DNA from: Wenzhouxiangella marina
GTDB lineage: Bacteria; Pseudomonadota; Gammaproteobacteria; Xanthomonadales; Wenzhouxiangellaceae
Assembly (NCBI RefSeq): GCF_001187785.1
Contig: NZ_CP012154.1
Span: 2,908,501-2,972,500, forward strand
Length of the DNA: 64,000 bases
Reading direction: 5' to 3'
Made by a program: the position numbers and the translations under genes. The notes beneath the pieces are model-generated. The model did not search any database. It saw only the letters and a program-made list of their open reading frames with translations, and was not told the DNA's origin. Shown here piece by piece: positions 9,757 through 18,578 of this stretch. Each line of letters begins with the position of its first letter. The first letter of the stretch is position 1.

Positions 9757-10209
9757 TCAGGCGATTTCGCGATCGCCGGATACGGTTCGGATGGAAATGC
9801 GCTGCGGTTCCTCACCGGCCAGATCGGCGAGGCTGAGCGCTTCCAGGGCCTGCTCCACGGCCACGCCGATGCGCTGCCAGTTGCCGCGCAGATGGCAATT
9901 CGATTCGTGGGCGCACAGGCCCGGCTCGAGGCCGCACTCGGTCAGGGCGATCGGTCCTTCCATGGCACGAACGATCGCTGCCACGGACACGGCCTCCGGC
10001 GCCGATGCCAGCCGGTAGCCACCGTTGACGCCGCGCACGGAACTGACCAGGTCGGCCCGCGCCAGGGTCTTGAGCACCTTGGCCACGGTCGGCACTTCCA
10101 GGCGAGTGGCCTCGGCAAGGACGCTGGCCGCCACGCAGGCCTCGGGCTGACGAGCCAGTTCGGCCAGCAGGACGGTCGCGTAGTCGGTCAGTTTGCTGAT
10201 TCGGAGCAT
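9757..10209 (-). CDS. Rrf2-family SUF operon regulator
   Basis: 150 aa. Rrf2-type winged helix-turn-helix at the N-terminus ([18 protein letters not shown], then [11 protein letters not shown] and [12 protein letters not shown]). Three cysteines follow in [21 protein letters not shown], the likely ligands of an Fe-S cluster as in IscR. It is first in the suf operon and fits the 'SUF system Fe-S cluster assembly regulator' group. Probable role: sense Fe-S status and autoregulate the operon through the dyad at the promoter. It is related to, but not orthologous with, E. coli IscR, so no symbol is given. Confidence 0.93.
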   Translation of the reverse strand: MLRISKLTDYATVLLAELARQPEACVAASVLAEATRLEVPTVAKVLKTLARADLVSSVRGVNGGYRLASAPEAVSVAAIVRAMEGPIALTECGLEPGLCAHESNCHLRGNWQRIGVAVEQALEALSLADLAGEEPQRISIRTVSGDREIA

Positions 10210-10235
10210 GGCGACAGCGGCCCGACGGCCACGGA

Positions 10236-10251
10236 AGAAAGTTCACTCTCT
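10236..10251. promoter_or_regulatory. candidate Rrf2 operator over the suf transcription start
   Basis: A dyad AGAAAGT-TC-ACTCTCT (6 of 7 arm positions match) lies immediately downstream of the predicted -10 box of the suf promoter, where the start site should fall. Position suits a repressor. A second palindrome, ACCAATTTGGT, is at 10282-10292 just upstream of the -35 box. Which one is bound, if either, is not shown by sequence alone. Confidence 0.5.
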
Positions 10252-10280
10252 ATTATGTGGACTTCGCGCGCTCTAAACAA
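10252..10280 (-). promoter_or_regulatory. predicted sigma-70 promoter of the suf operon
   Basis: On the minus strand, TTGTTT (10280-10275) and CATAAT (10257-10252) are separated by exactly 17 bp. This is the best promoter match in front of the regulator gene, about 43 bp upstream of its start codon. Confidence 0.65.
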
Positions 10281-10301
10281 GACCAATTTGGTATGAATTA
10301 A

Positions 10302-10330
10302 CCCTCCCGCCCGTTGAACGAGCGGGAGGG
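10302..10330 (-). terminator. intrinsic terminator-like hairpin after the DUF4397 gene
   Basis: Arms CCCTCCCGC (10302-10310) and GCGGGAGGG (10322-10330) form a 9-bp GC-rich stem with an 11-nt loop. It lies 21 bp beyond the stop of the minus-strand DUF4397 gene and is followed in that direction by TTAATT, a weak U-tract. Confidence 0.65.
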
Positions 10331-10351
10331 CGAAGCCTGTCGATCGACGGC

Positions 10352-11431
10352 TCAGTCGAAGGAGCAGCTGACCGCCTGGGTCAGCCGACCGAGATCCCAG
10401 GTGAACTCCGTGGAATCGTCCAGGGAAATCGCGGCAATGGCAGTATCACAATCCAGGAACTCGAGCGCCACCGTGCCCACCACGGTGCCCGTGGCCGCCG
10501 TGTCGCCGGCGAACTCGGCACCCGAAAATGCGGTTACTTCAGCAACCGAGGTCCGGCCGTCGAAGGGGCCGTCGAAGGTGAACCAGACCGGTGCCCCGGA
10601 TCCCGAGGGATCGTAGGTGTAGATGGTGCCGACGATCCGGTTCTGGGACGGTATCGGCTGCACGATATAGCCTTCGTTCTCCGTGTTGAGGCTCTGCCAC
10701 CAGCCGGCCACGGTGAAGTCCACCGGGGTGCGGGTTTCCAGCACGCCCACCGGCAGGGCGAGAATACCGAGCGGCTGGTTGACGCCGTCACCGATGGCGA
10801 TGACCGTGATATCGAGTCCGGCGGGGAGCTCGACCGGCAGCGGGTCGATGAAGTTGGTCGACCCGTCATTCGAGGCCACCTTCAGGTCGTACTCGGCGGC
10901 AGGCACCTCGAAGAAGCCACTCTCGGCAAAGAAGGGCACGCCGGTCAGATTGTTGACCAGGTCGCCGGATGCCGTTCGGATGGACACCTCCGTGTCCGCC
11001 AGGGCGGATGCGAACGGGGCGGCGTGCACGACGCGGATGTTCAGATTGCCGTCAGCGGCGGCCGGCGCATCGTCGACCAGGGCCCAAAGCGCCAGCGGCT
11101 GCTTGACGCCATCACCCACGGCCAGAACGGTGTAGTCGATACCGTCTTCCAGCGTGACGGATGCAGTGATCGCCGGATCGTCCGCACCCGCAGGCGTCAC
11201 CGCCAGGTCGTAGTCTCCAGCCGGTAGTTCCAGGTAATCGGTGAAATCGGCGAAACGGAAATCCTCGAGGACCACGGATCCGTTGGCACTCACGGACACC
11301 GCGGTCTGCTCGATCTCGCCGGCGAAGGGTGCAGCGTGGACGATCTGGACACGGGATTGCGCGAAAGCCGTTGCCGACAGCAGGACTCCGGTCACCAGGG
11401 CGATCGATAGATTGAATCTCAAACTCAGCAT
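10352..11431 (-). CDS. secreted DUF4397-domain protein
   Basis: 359 aa from ATG 11431, preceded by AGAGGAA at good spacing. Signal peptide (LSIALVTGVLLSATAFAQS). Two DUF4397 repeats begin with VQIVHAAPFAG and IRVVHAAPFAS and each contains a GDGVxQPL segment. The C-terminal domain starts with VDFTVAGWWQSLNTENEGY and has YTYDPSGSGAPVWFTF, a module I recognise from secreted proteins of related bacteria but cannot name. The C-terminal cysteines (LDCDT, AVSCSFD) could form a disulfide. Function is unknown; DUF4397 proteins are extracellular or envelope proteins. Confidence 0.85.
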   Translation of the reverse strand: MLSLRFNLSIALVTGVLLSATAFAQSRVQIVHAAPFAGEIEQTAVSVSANGSVVLEDFRFADFTDYLELPAGDYDLAVTPAGADDPAITASVTLEDGIDYTVLAVGDGVKQPLALWALVDDAPAAADGNLNIRVVHAAPFASALADTEVSIRTASGDLVNNLTGVPFFAESGFFEVPAAEYDLKVASNDGSTNFIDPLPVELPAGLDITVIAIGDGVNQPLGILALPVGVLETRTPVDFTVAGWWQSLNTENEGYIVQPIPSQNRIVGTIYTYDPSGSGAPVWFTFDGPFDGRTSVAEVTAFSGAEFAGDTAATGTVVGTVALEFLDCDTAIAAISLDDSTEFTWDLGRLTQAVSCSFD

Positions 11432-11540
11432 CGTTACGTTCCTCTGCTTGTAGGGGGGGGAACACCATTCGGGTGCGGCTTGAGTCTTCCACCGGAACGT
11501 CAAGCGAAGATCATCGCGAAGTGATTGATTTGTATGCAGC

Positions 11541-11569
11541 TTGTGATCAGGCAGTGAAAGCCTGATACA
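11541..11569 (+). promoter_or_regulatory. candidate amgK promoter with internal hairpin
   Basis: TTGTGA (11541-11546) and GATACA (11564-11569) are 17 bp apart, and the spacer is mostly a perfect inverted repeat, ATCAGGC-N7-GCCTGAT (11546-11566). The boxes are moderate matches only. The dyad between them could be a repressor site. Confidence 0.35.
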
Positions 11570-11603
11570 GTGCGCGCTTCGCCGCAAACGAGAATTCGAG
11601 ACC

Positions 11604-12593
11604 TTGGAATCAAGCCCCGATCGACGTCGAAACGACGCACTGGCCTGGGCCGAAAAGGCGGTCGGCCAGCGCCTGGATGCGGTTCAGGCCATTTCTTCCG
11701 ATGCCTCCTTCCGCCGGTATTTCCGGCTGCGCTTCGGTGAGCGCAGCGTCGTCGTCATGGATGCACCACCGGACCGGGAACCCATCGATCGCTTCATCGA
11801 CGTGGCCCGACGATTGGCGCCGGTGGCCAGGGTGCCCGAGATCCTGGCCGAGGATGTCGAGCGCGGCTTCCTGCTGCTCGAGGATCTCGGTGATACCCCC
11901 TATCACCATGCCCTCGACGAGCACAATGCCGATCGCCTGTTCGGCATGGCCCTGGACAGCCTGCTCGAGATCCAGTGCGGCGCTGCGACTGCCGGCTTGC
12001 CGGAATACGATGCCGCCCTGCTGATGCGCGAACTCGATCTGTTCGTCGACTGGTTCGTCCGTCGACACTGGCAGGTCGAACCCAGCGATGCCGAACTCGA
12101 CGACTGGGATCACCTGTGCGCCACCCTGATCCGCTGGGCCCTCGATCAGCCGCGGGTCTTCTGCCACCGCGATTTCATGCCACGCAACCTGATGGTCGGC
12201 GATCCTCGGCCCGGCGTGCTGGATTTTCAGGACGCCGTGCTCGGACCGATCAGCTATGACCCGGTCTGTCTGTTTCGCGATGCGTTCCTGAGCTGGCCCG
12301 AAGCCCGCGTCGATGGCTGGCTGGAGGACTATCGCCTGAAGGCCAGCGAGCGCGGCCTGCCGGTCACCGACTCGGCCGAGCTCTGGCGACGGAGCTGTGA
12401 CCTGATGGGGGTGCAGCGCCATCTCAAGGTCATCGGGATCTTCGCCCGCATCCGCTACCGGGACGGCAAGCCGAAGTACCTCGAGGATCATCCGCGCTTC
12501 TTCGCCTACCTCAAGCAGGCAATCGCTCGCAATCCGGAACTGACGCGACTCGAGTCGCTGCTCGAGGCCTGGCGCGGCAGGGCGATCCAGTGA
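11604..12593 (+). CDS. amgK: AmgK-like cell-wall sugar kinase (MurNAc/GlcNAc anomeric kinase)
   Basis: 329 aa from a TTG start; no ATG fits the conserved N-terminus ISSDASFRRYFRL. Aminoglycoside phosphotransferase fold with the catalytic FCHRDFMPRNLM and the metal-binding VLDFQDAVLGPISYDP. AmgK phosphorylates N-acetylmuramic acid at C1 in peptidoglycan recycling. The gene overlaps the following murU gene by 4 bases (GTGA), and this pairing is what makes the assignment firm. Confidence 0.92.
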   Translation: MESSPDRRRNDALAWAEKAVGQRLDAVQAISSDASFRRYFRLRFGERSVVVMDAPPDREPIDRFIDVARRLAPVARVPEILAEDVERGFLLLEDLGDTPYHHALDEHNADRLFGMALDSLLEIQCGAATAGLPEYDAALLMRELDLFVDWFVRRHWQVEPSDAELDDWDHLCATLIRWALDQPRVFCHRDFMPRNLMVGDPRPGVLDFQDAVLGPISYDPVCLFRDAFLSWPEARVDGWLEDYRLKASERGLPVTDSAELWRRSCDLMGVQRHLKVIGIFARIRYRDGKPKYLEDHPRFFAYLKQAIARNPELTRLESLLEAWRGRAIQ

Positions 12594-13258
12594 AGGCCAT
12601 GCTGCTGGCCGCGGGCCGGGGGGAGCGTCTGCGACCGCTGACCGATGCCCTGCCCAAACCCCTGATCGAGGTCGGAGGAAAGGCCCTGATCGAGCACCAC
12701 CTCGCCCATCTGGTCGAGGCCGGCGTCGACGAGGTCGTGATCAACCTGGGCTGGCTCGGCGAGCAGATCCGCGAGCGCCTCGGAAACGGCGAGCGTTACG
12801 GCCTGCGAATTCGCTATTCGGTCGAACCACCGGGGGCCCTGGAAACCGCCGGCGGCATCATCCAGGCCCTCGAACTGCTGGGGCCCGAGCCCTTCCTGAT
12901 CGTCAGCACCGACGTGCTGAGTGATTATCCGTTCGCGAGCTTGATCGACGCCGAGTTCGAGGGCCTGGGGCATCTGGTCCTGGTCGACAATCCTCCCCAT
13001 CACCCGGCTGGGGACTTCGGCCTCCGATCGGGCCGAATCACCCGCGACGAACCCCGCCTGACCTTCAGCGGCATCGCCTGCTGCCGGCCCGAATGGTTTG
13101 CCGGTCTAGCGCCCGGGCGACGAGCACTTCGCCCCCTGTTCGAACAGGCGATCGACGCCGGCCGCCTGAGCGGCGAGCACTATCCGGGGAAATGGCTGGA
13201 TGTGGGCACGCCCGAGCGACTGGCCCGGGCGCGCGAGGAATACTACTCGGGCGACTGA
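12590..13258 (+). CDS. murU: N-acetylmuramate alpha-1-phosphate uridylyltransferase MurU
   Basis: 222 aa from GTG 12590. Nucleotidyltransferase fold: LLAAGRGERLRPLTDALPKP with the pyrophosphorylase motif, then INLGWLGEQI, PGALETAGGI, and the metal-binding aspartate in IVSTDVL. MurU turns MurNAc-1-phosphate into UDP-MurNAc, bypassing MurA. It is translationally coupled with amgK. The 3' end overlaps the convergent alkaline phosphatase gene by 16 bases. Confidence 0.94.
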   Translation: MKAMLLAAGRGERLRPLTDALPKPLIEVGGKALIEHHLAHLVEAGVDEVVINLGWLGEQIRERLGNGERYGLRIRYSVEPPGALETAGGIIQALELLGPEPFLIVSTDVLSDYPFASLIDAEFEGLGHLVLVDNPPHHPAGDFGLRSGRITRDEPRLTFSGIACCRPEWFAGLAPGRRALRPLFEQAIDAGRLSGEHYPGKWLDVGTPERLARAREEYYSGD

Positions 13259-14826
13259 GTTCCGCTGTCTTCGAGCACGGGCAGACCGGACTCGGCCTCC
13301 AGCTCGCTGGCGATGGCCGCCAGACGCGGTGCGGCCTGGACCAGGGCATGGAACAGGGCGTGCTGCTCGATCACGCCGAACAGCGGCTCCGCACCGGGAC
13401 CGGTCGCGTAGATGGCGACGTCCTCGGCCGTGTGGGTCGCCGACCACTGCTCGACCGTCGACTCCTGGCGGAAGGACGGCTGGGTCGGATCGACTCGATC
13501 GTAGTCCGGGCGTTTACCGCCGCGGTAGCCGGGCCCCGTTGCATAGCCGAGCACGGTGAGCTTGCGGCCCTCGGGATCGGTCAGGGGCGAGATGCCGCCA
13601 CCCTCGTAATCCGGGCGCATGGCGACCCCCATGATCGGGTTGCCGCGCCGCCCGTAGCCACCGAAGGTCAGGGCATGCCCATGGTCGGCCGTCACCACGA
13701 TCAGAGTCTCCGAGGGGTCCACGCGCTCCATGGCCGCCTGCACGGCCCGGGCGAGCTCGATCGTATCGACGAGGGCACGATAGGCATTGTTGGCGTGGTG
13801 GGCGTGGTCGATGCGCGCCCCTTCGACCATCAGGAAGAATCCCTCGGGACGGGAGGACAGGCGCTCGACCGCCATTGCGGTCATTTCGGACAGCGAGGGC
13901 TCCCCAGCGGTATCGCTCGCCCGATCGTGCTCGTACTGCATGTGATCGGTCTCGAACAGGCCGAGCACGGGCCCGCCATCATCAGGCAGGGCCAGCCATT
14001 GTTCACGGTTCCAGACGTAGTGGCCGTCTGGCCGCCGCTCGAGCCATTCCGCGGTCAGATCCCGACCGTCCGCACGGTGCCCCATGAGTTCGGGATACTC
14101 TGGATCGGACTGCTGGATCGGAAGAAAGGCGCGCCGACCACCACCGAGGGCGATGTCGATGCCACGACCGGTATCGTAGGCAATCAACTGCTGAGCGATG
14201 TCCCGACAGCCCTGGGCCCTTGCCGTCGGCGGCACGCCTGCATCGCTTTCCCAGCGACGATCCGGCGAATGCGCGTAGAGTGCGGCCGGCGTGGCATGGG
14301 TCAGGCGCGCGGTGGTCACGATGCCCGTGCCCATGCCCGCCAGTGCCGCCAGGTCGAGCAGGCTGACCAATTCGTTACCGGCCACCGAGGCGCAGTCACC
14401 ACGGCGGGCACGCTGGTCCACGGCGATGGCGCCGGCAAAGCTCTTCACGCCGGTGGCCATGGCTGTCATCGTGCCGGCCGAATCCGGCGTCTGCTGGTTG
14501 GTGTTGTAGGTCTTGGCCAGGGCCAGGTGCTCGAAGCGCTCGAAGACCAGGCTGTTCTCTTCGCCACTCTCACCGCGCTGCTGGCCCTCCAGCACGCGGG
14601 CGGCGGCCACGGTGGCCAGGCTCATGCCATCGCCGACGAACAGAATGACATTCCGCGCGGTGGGTAGCCCGGCAAAGCGTGCACGCCGCTGTTCGATCAG
14701 GTCCTGGCCCGATCGGTACCAGGACTCGGGGGTCTCGGCCGCAGGGGGGTCACCGGCCATCGGGACGGTTGGAAGGCCCAGAATCAGAGCGATTCCGAGG
14801 AACAGGTTCTTGGGGTAGCAGATCAT
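13243..14826 (-). CDS. alkaline phosphatase, PhoA superfamily, exported
   Basis: 527 aa. N-terminal signal sequence (LFLGIALILGLPTVPMAGD). Metal-binding VILFVGDGMS near the start, the nucleophilic serine in PDSAGTMTAMATG, MVEGARIDHAHHANN, and the C-terminal VTADHGHALTF are the standard metal and phosphate ligands. It hydrolyses phosphate monoesters in the periplasm or outside the cell. No good ribosome binding site precedes the ATG, so the start is less sure than the identity. The long frame on the other strand (13093-14667) is a composition shadow. Confidence 0.94.
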   Translation of the reverse strand: MICYPKNLFLGIALILGLPTVPMAGDPPAAETPESWYRSGQDLIEQRRARFAGLPTARNVILFVGDGMSLATVAAARVLEGQQRGESGEENSLVFERFEHLALAKTYNTNQQTPDSAGTMTAMATGVKSFAGAIAVDQRARRGDCASVAGNELVSLLDLAALAGMGTGIVTTARLTHATPAALYAHSPDRRWESDAGVPPTARAQGCRDIAQQLIAYDTGRGIDIALGGGRRAFLPIQQSDPEYPELMGHRADGRDLTAEWLERRPDGHYVWNREQWLALPDDGGPVLGLFETDHMQYEHDRASDTAGEPSLSEMTAMAVERLSSRPEGFFLMVEGARIDHAHHANNAYRALVDTIELARAVQAAMERVDPSETLIVVTADHGHALTFGGYGRRGNPIMGVAMRPDYEGGGISPLTDPEGRKLTVLGYATGPGYRGGKRPDYDRVDPTQPSFRQESTVEQWSATHTAEDVAIYATGPGAEPLFGVIEQHALFHALVQAAPRLAAIASELEAESGLPVLEDSGTQSPE

Positions 14827-15168
14827 CGCGCTAGTTTACCGTCCACCATCGCAAGGAAGTGACCGAACCTGCGCCCGATTCCTGACTGGCGCGAAGGGTG
14901 ATCAGGGCACCCCCGCCCGAGCCGGACCGTCCGGGTCTTCCTGGGCCATCGGTCATCTTGGCCGGACCCGGGTGAAGCGATACACTCAGCCACGTTCACC
15001 GGAGGGAACGGCCTGCGCATCGTCCCGAACGCCCCAGGGCGGTCGCGCTTCCGATCCTCCGCCGAGCGGAACCGAGCCCGAACCGAGCTAGGTTAGAGCA
15101 CCGTCCCCTTGACAGGTGTGTTACTGTTGTATAACACTATATACCCAACCCAACCGGGAGCATTCCAT
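14827..15168. other. intergenic region between divergent alkaline phosphatase and lipoprotein genes
   Basis: 342 bp without a supportable gene. The right-hand end holds the promoter described separately. The rest is GC-rich with no repeat or hairpin that stands out; promoter signals for the phosphatase gene on the minus strand were not recognisable. Confidence 0.6.
15109..15137 (+). promoter_or_regulatory. predicted promoter with overlapping dyad, upstream of the 562-aa lipoprotein gene
   Basis: A consensus TTGACA at 15109-15114 and TATAAC at 15130-15135 (15-bp spacer, rather short). An inverted repeat GTGTTA-N8-TAACAC (15118-15123 and 15132-15137) spans the spacer and -10 box and could bind a regulator. 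The start codon is at 15169 with GGGAG ahead of it. Confidence 0.5.
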
Positions 15169-16857
15169 ATGATCCGCACGATCCTGATGTCCGGCCTGGC
15201 CCTGCTGATGCTGGTGGCCTGCGGCCAGGACGAGACCGCCACCGAGGGCGGCACCACGAGCCCGGCGAGCGCTGGCGGAAACCCGCTGTTCGAGCGCATC
15301 GACGCGGACACGCCGATGCTGGCAGCCAACCTGGAAACCATGCCGGACGCGCTGATCGACCGCTTCTGGGAACCGATGACGGCGATGAGCGAGTTCAATC
15401 GGAACAGCTATGAAGAGCTCGCCGAGGAGGCCCAGGAAGACGTGCCGGTGATTGCGGCCCTGCTGCGCGAGATCGGTCAGCTCGACAGTCGTGAAGCCGT
15501 GGAATCGCGAGGCATCAGCAGCAATGGTTACTTCGCCATGCACCTGGTCTCGGTCTATCCCTTCATCCATGTCCAGCTCAGCGACGAGGCGGCCTTCGAG
15601 GCCATGATCCAGCGCGTGGCCAGCGAAGGTGGCAGCGAGGTACCGACGCGCACCGTGGGCGGCGAAGACGTCGTCTGGATCGAACACGAGGACCTGGGCC
15701 TGGCCATCCACCATGGCGACGGCTTCGCGACCGTGGCGGTCGTGCCCGATGACGAATCGATGCTGCGCCGCGTTGCCAACCTCGACCGTCCGTCGCGGGC
15801 CTACGATGCTGCCGATCTGGTTCGCTTCGACCGCGACCGCGGCTACACCGGCAACGGCAGCCTGTTCGTCGACCTGGCCGGCGTGCTCGCTCGACTGCTC
15901 GATGAGAATGACCCCCTGGCCGAACCCGTTCGTCAGGCCATGGACCTCGAAGTGCTGGCCACTGACGCCAGCTGCCGCAGCGAGATCGATCGCCTGTTCG
16001 AGATCTTCCCGCGCCTGAGTGCCGGCATGACCGAGCTGAGCGACGATCGTGTCTCGGCGGAGTTCGTGGTCGAAGCGGAGTCTTCCATGGCCGAGCGCAT
16101 GGCCGCCATCGCCGACACGCCGGTCGGCTTGTCCGGCGGTGAGACGCGGACGATTTCCGGCGGCATCGCCTTCGACCTGGTGGCCGCGCGCGACTTCGCT
16201 CGCGAAGTGGTCGCCGCCTGGGTCGAAACGCCGCCCCAGTGCGCCGCCTTCAGCAGCATCGCCGCCCAGGCACCGGACTGGCAGCGCGCTCTGAATCAGC
16301 CGATCCCGCCGGTCATCACCAACGTGCGCGGCCTGCGCTTCAACATGGATCGCCTGAGCATGAGCACCCCGGGCCAGGTCGATTCGGCCGAAGGCACCCT
16401 GGCCCTGTTCGTCCGCAATCCGCAGATGCTCATCGGCATGGCGCAGATGTTCTCACCGGACATCGCGGCCATGGATCTGCAGCCCAACGGCGAGGCGAAG
16501 CCCCTGCCGAAGAACCTGATCCCGAACCTGCCGGACCTGAGCGCCTTCATCGCCCTCGGTAGCGACGCCATCGCCGTCAGCTTCGGCGAGGGTCAGGAAG
16601 CACGCCTCCCGGAAGCGCTGGAACAGCACGAATCCGACGGAGCGGTGCTGGCCTACACGATCGATTTCGAAGGCTACGGCGAGCTGATGGCCTCGATGAT
16701 GGACGCCATCGCCGCCGACGCCAACGTCGATCGTGACGAACTGCCGCCGTCGGACTTCATGAGCCGTCTGGCCGAGTACTATGACTCCAGCAGCATCGCG
16801 GTCCGCCTGACCGACCGCGGCATCGTCATCGACTCGACCACCACCATGGAGCCCTGA
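15169..16857 (+). CDS. lipoprotein of unknown function, 562 aa
   Basis: Starts at ATG 15169, preceded by GGGAG. Signal peptide with lipobox LMLVAC, so an acylated cysteine at residue 18. The mature part is acidic and alternates helical and sheet segments; two similar halves may exist (FERIDADTPMLAANLETMP early, and PDLSAFIALGSDAIAVSFGEG late). No catalytic motif is evident. I do not recognise the family. It is followed after 8 bp by asnB, but a functional link is not obvious. A short-spacer sigma-70 promoter with an overlapping dyad lies directly upstream. Confidence 0.82.
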   Translation: MIRTILMSGLALLMLVACGQDETATEGGTTSPASAGGNPLFERIDADTPMLAANLETMPDALIDRFWEPMTAMSEFNRNSYEELAEEAQEDVPVIAALLREIGQLDSREAVESRGISSNGYFAMHLVSVYPFIHVQLSDEAAFEAMIQRVASEGGSEVPTRTVGGEDVVWIEHEDLGLAIHHGDGFATVAVVPDDESMLRRVANLDRPSRAYDAADLVRFDRDRGYTGNGSLFVDLAGVLARLLDENDPLAEPVRQAMDLEVLATDASCRSEIDRLFEIFPRLSAGMTELSDDRVSAEFVVEAESSMAERMAAIADTPVGLSGGETRTISGGIAFDLVAARDFAREVVAAWVETPPQCAAFSSIAAQAPDWQRALNQPIPPVITNVRGLRFNMDRLSMSTPGQVDSAEGTLALFVRNPQMLIGMAQMFSPDIAAMDLQPNGEAKPLPKNLIPNLPDLSAFIALGSDAIAVSFGEGQEARLPEALEQHESDGAVLAYTIDFEGYGELMASMMDAIAADANVDRDELPPSDFMSRLAEYYDSSSIAVRLTDRGIVIDSTTTMEP

Positions 16858-16865
16858 CGCGTCTC

Positions 16866-18524
16866 ATGTGTTCGATCCTGGGTATCTTCGATCTCCCCGC
16901 AGGCCAGCCCGGCCTGCGGGGCATCGCTTTGGAGGCCTCCCGCCGTCAACGGCATCGGGGCCCGGACTGGAGCGGCATTCATGTCGATGATCAGGCGATC
17001 ATCGCGCACGAGCGCCTGGCCATCGTCGACATCGACTCCGGCGCGCAACCCCTGACCAGCCCGGACGGCAAACTGGTGCTGGGCGTCAACGGCGAGATCT
17101 ACAATCACCGGGCCCTGCGCGCGCAATGTCCGGACTACGAGTTCCAGACCGGCTCCGACTGCGAGGTCATCCTGGCCCTCTATCGCCAGCACGGCGTCGA
17201 CTTCCTCGACAAGCTCAACGGCATCTACGCCTTCGTGCTCTGGGACCTGGAGCACTCGCGCTACCTCATCGCCCGCGATCCGATCGGCGTGATGCCGCTC
17301 TACTACGGTCGTGACGAGGAAGGCCGTCTGTGGGTCGCCTCGGAGATGAAGGCCATCGAACCGAACTGCGTGCAGGTCCAGGCCTTCCCGCCGGGTCATG
17401 TCCTGGACAGCCGGGACGGCGAGATCCGGCGCTGGTATTCGCCCGACTGGCGGGCCTTCGAAAAGGCCGATGCACCCGCCGACACGGGCAAGCTGCGCGG
17501 CGCGCTCGAGCACGCCATCCACCGCCAGCTGATGTGCGACGTTCCCTACGGCGTGCTGCTGTCCGGGGGGCTCGACTCCTCCCTGGTTGCCGCCATCGCG
17601 AAACTCTACGCGGATCGACGCGTGGAGTCCGACGACACGGAAGCGGCCTGGTGGCCCCGCCTGCACAGCTTCGCCATCGGCCTGGAAGGCTCACCCGATC
17701 TGGCCGCGGCCCGAATCGCCGCCGATGCCATCGGCACCCAGCATCACGAATTCCACTACACCATCGACGAAGGCCTCGACGCCCTCGACGACGTCATCCG
17801 CCACATCGAAACCTTCGATGTGACCACCATCCGGGCCTCCACCCCGATGTTCCTGCTCGCCCGCCGAATCAAGGCCATGGGCATCAAGATGGTGCTGTCC
17901 GGCGAAGGCGCCGACGAGATCTTCGGCGGCTATCTCTATTTCCACAAGGCGCCCGACGCACGGGCCTTCCACGAAGAAACCGTGCGCAAGATCGACAAGC
18001 TGCACCTGTTCGACTGCCTGCGTGCCAACAAGTCGATGGCCGCCTGGGGCGTCGAGGCCCGGGTGCCCTTTCTGGATCTGGAGTTTCTCGATCACGCCAT
18101 GCGGCTGGATCCGGCCGCCAAGATGGCCGGTCCGGGTCGCCCGGAAAAGGGCATCCTGCGCGAGGCGGGCCAAGGCCTGCTACCGGACGAGATCCTCTGG
18201 CGTCAGAAGGAGCAGTTCTCCGATGGCGTCGGCTACGGCTGGATCGATGCCCTGAAGGCGCACGCCGAGCAGCAGGTCAGCGACCGCGAACTGCGCGAAG
18301 CAGCGCAACGCTTTCCGCTCAATCCTCCAGCCACCAAGGAAGCCTACTTCTACCGCCGAATCTTCGAGCGCCACTTCCCCTCGCCGGCCGCGGCCGCCAC
18401 CGTGCCGGCCGGCCCGTCGATCGCCTGTTCGACGCCGGAAGCCTTGGCCTGGGACGAAAGCTTCGCGAAGATGGCCGACCCCTCGGGGCGGGCGATGCGC
18501 GGAGTGCACGCGAAGAGCTACTGA
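16866..18524 (+). CDS. asnB: asparagine synthase (glutamine-hydrolysing) AsnB
   Basis: 552 aa. The N-terminal glutaminase domain begins MCSILGIF, with Cys2 as nucleophile, and includes RGPDWSG and NGEIYNH. The C-terminal synthetase domain has the ATP pyrophosphatase loop LLSGGLDSSLVAA and the SGEGADEIFGGY segment. It makes asparagine from aspartate, ATP and glutamine. It lies 8 bp after the lipoprotein gene. The length and domain order match AsnB of enterobacteria. Confidence 0.97.
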   Translation: MCSILGIFDLPAGQPGLRGIALEASRRQRHRGPDWSGIHVDDQAIIAHERLAIVDIDSGAQPLTSPDGKLVLGVNGEIYNHRALRAQCPDYEFQTGSDCEVILALYRQHGVDFLDKLNGIYAFVLWDLEHSRYLIARDPIGVMPLYYGRDEEGRLWVASEMKAIEPNCVQVQAFPPGHVLDSRDGEIRRWYSPDWRAFEKADAPADTGKLRGALEHAIHRQLMCDVPYGVLLSGGLDSSLVAAIAKLYADRRVESDDTEAAWWPRLHSFAIGLEGSPDLAAARIAADAIGTQHHEFHYTIDEGLDALDDVIRHIETFDVTTIRASTPMFLLARRIKAMGIKMVLSGEGADEIFGGYLYFHKAPDARAFHEETVRKIDKLHLFDCLRANKSMAAWGVEARVPFLDLEFLDHAMRLDPAAKMAGPGRPEKGILREAGQGLLPDEILWRQKEQFSDGVGYGWIDALKAHAEQQVSDRELREAAQRFPLNPPATKEAYFYRRIFERHFPSPAAAATVPAGPSIACSTPEALAWDESFAKMADPSGRAMRGVHAKSY

Positions 18525-18541
18525 AGGGCGCTCGCACCATC

Positions 18542-18563
18542 CCACGGGCGCGCCCGTCCGTGG
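18542..18563. terminator. hairpin between convergent asnB and hda
   Basis: CCACGG and CCGTGG enclose a 10-base GC-rich segment; a second register forms the 14-base perfect palindrome at 18544-18557. It sits between two converging genes and could end transcription from both sides. The U-tract is weak. Confidence 0.5.
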
Positions 18564-18578
18564 CTTTCAGGCGCCTGC

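Noticed and set aside
13093-14667. 524-aa open frame antisense to alkaline phosphatase
   Set aside because: No recognisable motifs and covers a gene with a complete catalytic set.
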